Source: Jimgerdemannia flammicorona (Eukaryota; Mucoromycota; Endogonomycetes; Endogonales; Endogonaceae). From it: 24,135 nucleotides of DNA. Location: NCBI GenBank assembly GCA_003990745.1, contig RBNI01001144.1, positions 1 to 24,135 of the forward strand. Direction: 5' to 3'. Under the pieces are notes generated by a model that had not been told where the DNA came from, ran no database searches, and saw only the letters and a list, made by a program, of their open reading frames with translations. This document shows, one piece after another, positions 20,039-24,135 of this stretch (positions within the stretch are counted from its first letter, which is position 1; each line of letters opens with the position of its first letter). Both the position numbers and the translations under genes were made by a program.

Positions 20039-20914
20039 TTAGGTGCTAGAAACGGTGATGTACGCTACAGGAAACCGCCAGTCGTATTCGACTGAGAGAC
20101 CAGGCTTGGTGACATTGAGACCATGAATACCGCGGTGGACGTGGACGAAGCTAAGATGGACGAAGAGCAAGAGTGAATCTAGGAAACTGGCGGGATTACA
20201 TAACACCAGTAATCGCTTATATTTGTACAGTAAACATTTCGATGCGGATGCATTACCCTTCGCCAAGTCCAGGGGTGCGGAGGTTGTGAGAACCCGCACA
20301 AGCACCAACGTATACACAGTCTTCGTTGTTCTCTTCAGTGCCAGCATCGTAGGCAGTAACTTGCTATTGATTATATATCAGAGGGAAAGAAAATTAGTAT
20401 TGCCTGCCAGTTTTCTAACCGGTATATGCCTCATGAATTTATTCAAGAACTAAAGTCGACGACATACCTCCGAAATCTTGTGTTGAACATCGAGGGGAAC
20501 GCTACTAATACCAGTGAATGCGTCGTTGCTGATACCGAGCATACTGACGATCGAGATATGGGGATCCTGACATGGCTTGGTAATAGTCACGTTGCCATTG
20601 TACGTCTTCCCCGGGAACGTCAATTCAGACCCGACTGACCACCCGCAAATCCCACTGAGGCCGGATTCAAATAGTTGCACGAACGTGGTTGCATTTCCGT
20701 CCTCGGCGACATACTGCAATTCCAGGGAAGCTGGGGTGCCGGTTTTGAAGATAGTAACAGAGGGCTCGTGGATCACGGTCAGGACGGGCGTAAATATTTG
20801 CTTATAGCTTAAGTTCTCGACCGTGATCGCGAAGGTCTGGGCGACGTGGTCGACGGGGCTGGCGATAGCGACGAGGAAGAGAGTGGCAGAAGCGAAGAAG
20901 CGGAGAGTGAGCAT
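20039..20914 (-). CDS. Secreted spondin-domain protein, three exons
   Basis: Minus-strand exons 20914-20468, 20363-20257 and 20150-20039 (introns 104 and 106 bases, GTATGT...ATAG and GTAATG...TTAG) give 221 residues in frame. Residues 1-17 are a signal peptide (LRFFASATLFLVAIAS). The rest is one spondin N-type domain, a beta-sandwich best known from animal extracellular matrix proteins and also found in secreted fungal and bacterial proteins. Diagnostic pieces occur in order: TFAITVENLS, FTPVLTVIHEPSVTIFKTGTPAS with LELQYVAEDGN, then SMLGISNDAF, AYDAGTEENNED, GEGFVHVHRGIHG and DWRFPVAYITV. The acidic DAGTEENNED stretch sits where spondin domains bind a metal ion. Asn-x-Thr sequons fit secretion. 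Expected location is the cell wall or outside; the ligand is unknown. The start at 20914 is preferred over an in-frame ATG at 21028, because the TATA box lies between them and only the shorter form starts with a signal peptide. Confidence 0.88.
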
Positions 20915-20993
20915 GTTGTGTGAGGCTGGATGACGTGAATGAAGAAGATCGACGTTGTGGGGATGACAGCGGAGCACAGTAGCAATGGGAAGT

Positions 20994-21000
20994 TTATATA
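20994..21000 (-). promoter_or_regulatory. TATA box of the spondin-domain gene
   Basis: TATATAA on the minus strand, 80 bases upstream of the ATG at 20914, followed by a CT-rich leader. It supports transcription starting after the in-frame upstream ATG at 21028. Confidence 0.7.
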
Positions 21001-21188
21001 AGGTTTTGTTACGGACGAAGATGGACAAGCGGCCGGATAAGCCGTGCCCATCCGTAGCGCATCATTGACAAATATGGTTATGTCGACACCTCGCTTACCC
21101 AACTAGCCAAAATAGAATTCCGAGTGAAACCTACGTTTAGCCAGTGTTCTTGCGCCTCACACACTCCTTCCTAATACGATTAGATCGC

Positions 21189-21242
21189 TGAAAATTCTCC
21201 TCACTCATAGGCTGGCAGTGCCACATGTACGCCACCTGTTTT
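21189..21242 (-). repeat. Dispersed repeat, copy B
   Basis: The reverse complement carries the same 23-base core as copy A (21205-21227), with matching AAACAGG and GTGAGGAG flanks. It is about 5.2 kb away and in inverted orientation. Confidence 0.85.
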
Positions 21243-21270
21243 TTTATTATTATTATTTGACACGCTCCGC

Positions 21271-21286
21271 CTGCTCGCTTGAGCAG
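21271..21286. repeat. CTGCTC-GCTT-GAGCAG stem
   Basis: A perfect 6-bp inverted repeat with a 4-base loop. A further CTGCTC follows at 21290-21295, so GAGCAG can pair with either arm. It lies next to the (TTA)n tract and the dispersed repeat. Confidence 0.6.
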
Positions 21287-21579
21287 CCACTGCTCACATT
21301 GTAGCCAATAATTTGGGCGGAGAGCAAGTAATTACCAAGGGTATACAAACCGATCAGAACTACTAGCTCCGCTTGGGAAATACACTACCCAATGTAATTT
21401 GTTGCTGTTTATAATCCACACGCCTTTCTTTCGGTTCACTGCACGAGAGAGTGGAAGGGATACAATCATGTAACGAAACCCATGTCTTGGAATAAATAAA
21501 TGAATAAATAAAAGCCAACGATGTTCCACTGTTGTACAGAGGATGCAAGCAGGTTTCCACATGAATGGTACCAAAAAAG

Positions 21580-21601
21580 AAAAAAAAAAAAAAAAAAAAA
21601 A
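21580..21601. repeat. A22 homopolymer
   Basis: The longest A run in the window, preceded by AAAAAAG. One of several long A/T runs in the spacers (also 1324-1337, 3493-3512, 5070-5088, 12882-12899). No target-site duplication is visible around it. Confidence 0.9.
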
Positions 21602-21674
21602 GCTACAATAACAATTGACAGATAGGTTCATCACAAAATAATCTCACGACAATTATTTCTGGACCCCCACCCAA

Positions 21675-23776
21675 TCACATCAACACATTCGGCAACGGTT
21701 TCCTATCCGGCAACACGAACCCCATATTCGCCTCGACCGATAACCACACCTTCTCCGAATAAAACACCTTCCAAAACCCAACATCCCTGCACTCAGGACA
21801 TAAATCCCTAAACTTGTTAAATCCTATCCCGCTCGCCTCCCTCCCCTTCCCCGCCTGCGCCACCAGCCCCTGCCACACGATCTGGGTCCAAAAATACACT
21901 TTCGTCTCCGAGAACTTGATCGCCACATCCCCCCCGCCATACATCCCTCCAATCGCCCCACGCCCCCGGATCCGCATCAGCGTCGACTCCAGCGTCACCA
22001 TCATGCGTGTCACGGCGTCCCCACGGCGCTGCCCCGCCATCATCGCACGGCGTAGATGCAAAAACACCAACCGGATGAACGTTCGGTCGTCCAGAAAAGC
22101 GAGCATCCGTCCAGCCTCTACCCAGTCCAAAAGCACGTCGTCAGACAGGTCGTAGGGAGAGGGCGTTGCGTCGTCGACAGCGGATTCCGTCGGACGGATC
22201 AGCTCCCAGGCGTCGCCCTCGTCGTCGCCGTCTTCGTCCGTCACGTCCTCGGCCTGACCCGGCGCGACAGAGCCCGCGGGGACAATCGTGTAGGATGGCA
22301 GGATCTTCACATCTGGAAAAACAAACGCGCGCTTTGCTTCTTGGCCAGGCTCGCCCTCCAAAAGGCGACCTTTCGTGTAGTACACCTTCCACAGGCCGCC
22401 CCACATGAGGTGCGGGGCGTATCTAAGCATGTCCTCGAACTCGCCCTCGGTCGGAACGGCGGTACCTCCCTTCGCAACGGCGTAGCGCATAATCTCATAT
22501 GCGACAATGTAGCTCCAGAACCGTGTCATGGTTTCGTGGTACGTGGGTCGGATCCGCGTTGGGTCGGCGTTGCGGAAGAACTCCTTCAGGTGGGACGTGA
22601 TCTGGTTCACGGCTAGGGCTTGCGGCTCGTTGCGCGCGGCAGAGCGAACGAGATGTATGTAGGCGAGACGGAGGTGGGCGCGGTGGTCGAAGGGGGTTAA
22701 TGTTCCAGAGCAAATCGCGGCGAGGAAGAGGTTATGATCGACGGGCGTGTCGGTTGTCTCGCGGATACGGTCTTCGAGGGCTGTACGGGACGGAATTTCG
22801 GGGTGGGAGGGGAAGTCAAGTGGGGGTGGTGTGGTCGAGGAGCTCGCCTCGGTACCGGAGGAAGATGAGGACGGCCCAGATGCTGATGAAGACGTCGATG
22901 CGTTTCCCCGTGCCTTTCTTTTCGTCACGACACCCTGATACGCGAGCTCGACCACGTCGCTTATGCCATGCCCCGTATTTGCGGAGCATCCGGTGAGGGC
23001 CCACCTTCCCGGTCTGAGTATGTAGTCGATGTTTGGCTGGGCCATCAACCATGTGCGGATCTCGTCGGGGGTGGTCGCCCCCGGTGCATCCTGCTTGTTG
23101 CACGCGATCACCACGAACGGGTTCTGCTCCCGCAGCGTGTCGTCCGTCAGCGCCCACCGCACGTCTTCCAAGGCTTGCGCTCGGTTGCTTAAGTCTTGAT
23201 CGTTGCAGTCGATGATGAAGAGGAGGGTTTGCATGTCGTTAAAGTAGTGTCGCCAGAGGGGGCGAATCTTGTCGCAGCCTGGGAAGAGGACGTGGTTGGT
23301 GGGATGTTAGGCTGTGGCGAGTGATTACGTTATGCAGAAGATTTGAACGGTCATTTGAAAAGAATATGGCTTACCGCCAACATCCCACAGCGTAAAATTG
23401 ACGTCTTTGTGCTGGTAAGCCTCGACGTTAAATCCGATGGTCGGTATGGTCGTTATCATCTGATCACCCTTGTTGTGGCGGAAAGCGGTGAAGTCAAGGT
23501 CGAGCAAAAAATAGCCAGACAAACTCCTTACGTCGAGGAGAGCAAACACAAGAACCTACAAGTACGAGCCTGTACAAGAACGTGGTCTTTCCCGCCGCAC
23601 TATTGCCAACTGCGTGAGATTCGGGAGGCAGCGGATATACATGTTAGTGCGTTGTTGGATAAGTAGCATTGATGTCGCGGATGGTGGGAACAGCCAGCAA
23701 TATCGGGTAACTTACGTATGAGGCCTCGGACTTGAGCCTTTTTCCATGGGTTGATGGATTGCAGCCACGAATTCAT
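21675..23776 (-). CDS. Arf-type small GTPase fused to a duplicated helical domain, four exons
   Basis: Minus-strand exons 23776-23716, 23609-23560, 23468-23375 and 23278-21675 (introns 106, 91 and 96 bases, all GT-AG) give 602 residues in frame. Residues 1-185 are an Arf-family G domain: P-loop GNSAAGKT (22-29), switch [10 protein letters not shown] (43-51), DVGG (66-69), [11 protein letters not shown] (71-81), NKQD (129-132) and CSA (166-168). Residue 70, the catalytic Gln of Arf (Gln71 in human Arf1), is Cys, so hydrolysis may be slow. Residue 2 is Asn, so there is no myristoylation. A Ser-rich linker (190-220) leads to two related domains, about 250-398 and 448-602, joined by an acidic linker. 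They share the order [FW-(S/T)-x-IV], (L/F)WKV(Y/F)Y and FV(F/L)PD(V/R)KxLP. Repeat 1 has His267/His270 and YHET (315-318). Repeat 2 has lost those His. The repeats resemble a short bacterial domain of unknown function (from memory, not searched). ATG 23776 has a good context. Confidence 0.88.
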
Positions 23777-23802
23777 GTTTCGTTTGAGGAGTTGCTCGAT
23801 GC

Positions 23803-23900
23803 CTGCGATGGGGGGGGGTTTTAAGGGGGAAGGTAGGACGGAGCGCAGCAATCGTCTCGCCGATGATTGGTTAGATTAGACTGTGGAACGAGTTAATTAC
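23803..23900 (-). other. Possible 5'-UTR intron of the Arf-type gene
   Basis: On the minus strand GTAATT follows TTTGCCAG at 23900, and a CCCATCGCAG acceptor ends at 23803. The 98-base size matches the three coding introns. The upstream sequence has a stop in the relevant frame, so it would be leader rather than coding, with a 39-codon upstream frame starting ATGTTTTCG. Inferred from signals only. Confidence 0.4.
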
Positions 23901-24126
23901 CTGGCAAACCCTACGCCGAACACGTTGTCACCCCAATAGAAAATATTGGCATTATGCTCGACTCTCTAGACCGCCACTCAGTGGCACCTGCGCCACGACT
24001 CATACAGATTGTGGAAGCCCTCGAAAACATTAGACAGTGAATTCGACTGGTGTAGCGGCGGATTGCTGTTGAAAACGTCGGGAATGAGTCGTAATTCGGA
24101 AAATCAATATAAATATAAATATACGT
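23901..24126. other. Upstream flank of the Arf-type gene
   Basis: No gene is supported. On the minus strand two short protein-like open pieces share one frame (NVFEGFHNLYESW and NIFYWGDNVFGVGFA), separated by two stops within 12 bases. AT-rich sequence at 24099-24124 may be promoter. The contig ends before this can be resolved. Confidence 0.4.
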
Positions 24127-24135
24127 CCCCCCCCC
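24127..24135. other. Poly-C run at the right edge
   Basis: The last nine bases are C, the complement of the G run at the other end. Both would result from reads ending in G calls. Confidence 0.65.

Larger units (their letters stand above)
21103..21674. other. Spacer between spondin and Arf-type genes
   Basis: This stretch contains copy B of the dispersed repeat, a (TTA)n tract at 21240-21257, a CTGCTC/GAGCAG stem and A22 at 21580-21601. No gene is supported. Both flanking genes are on the minus strand, so it should hold the end of the Arf-type transcript and the spondin promoter. Confidence 0.55.

Noticed and set aside
22056..22996. Plus-strand open frames of 186 and 98 codons
   Set aside because: They are antisense shadows of the GC-rich fourth exon of the Arf-type gene.

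Overview
The window looks like one complete short contig from a filamentous fungus. The evidence is small spliced genes with GT-AG introns of about 70-220 bases (mostly 90-115), compact TATA-box promoters, long gene-poor spacers with homopolymer and microsatellite tracts, and one 1.8-kb extremely AT-rich block of the kind seen in ascomycete genomes. A poly-G start and a poly-C end suggest that both edges are contig ends or sequencing artefacts. An ascomycete is my best guess, but no marker gene settles it. I see no rRNA, tRNA, CRISPR or intact transposon.

Layout: 44-4311 is a gene-poor spacer with short repeats. A small secreted protein lies on the minus strand (4312-4686) with a clear CCAAT/TATA promoter. 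After another spacer comes a two-exon Cys-rich zinc-finger protein (7560-8328, plus). The stretch 9.5-10.35 kb holds debris on the minus strand: a coiled-coil-like reading frame with a coding minisatellite, and a frameshifted remnant of the N-terminal domain of a Rad2/XPG nuclease. This debris abuts an AT-rich block (about 10.48-12.3 kb) with no CpG at all for 1.8 kb. An orphan coding-like exon (13289-13728) lies beyond it.

The right half is richer in genes. It holds a three-exon 2-oxoglutarate/Fe(II) oxygenase (14289-15460, plus), a two-exon protein of unknown function with a GC-AG intron (17088-18330, plus), a three-exon secreted spondin-domain protein (20039-20914, minus) and a four-exon Arf-type GTPase fusion (21675-23776, minus). 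Splice sites for these were read by eye. Every join keeps frame and gives a complete protein.

The most interesting locus is the Arf-type gene. It encodes a complete G domain whose catalytic glutamine position is cysteine and which lacks a myristoylation glycine. A Ser-rich linker follows, then two diverged copies of an alpha-helical domain of about 150 residues that resembles a small bacterial domain of unknown function. The first copy keeps the conserved histidines and the second has lost them. I see no operon-like logic between the genes. They are independently promoted, as is normal in fungi.
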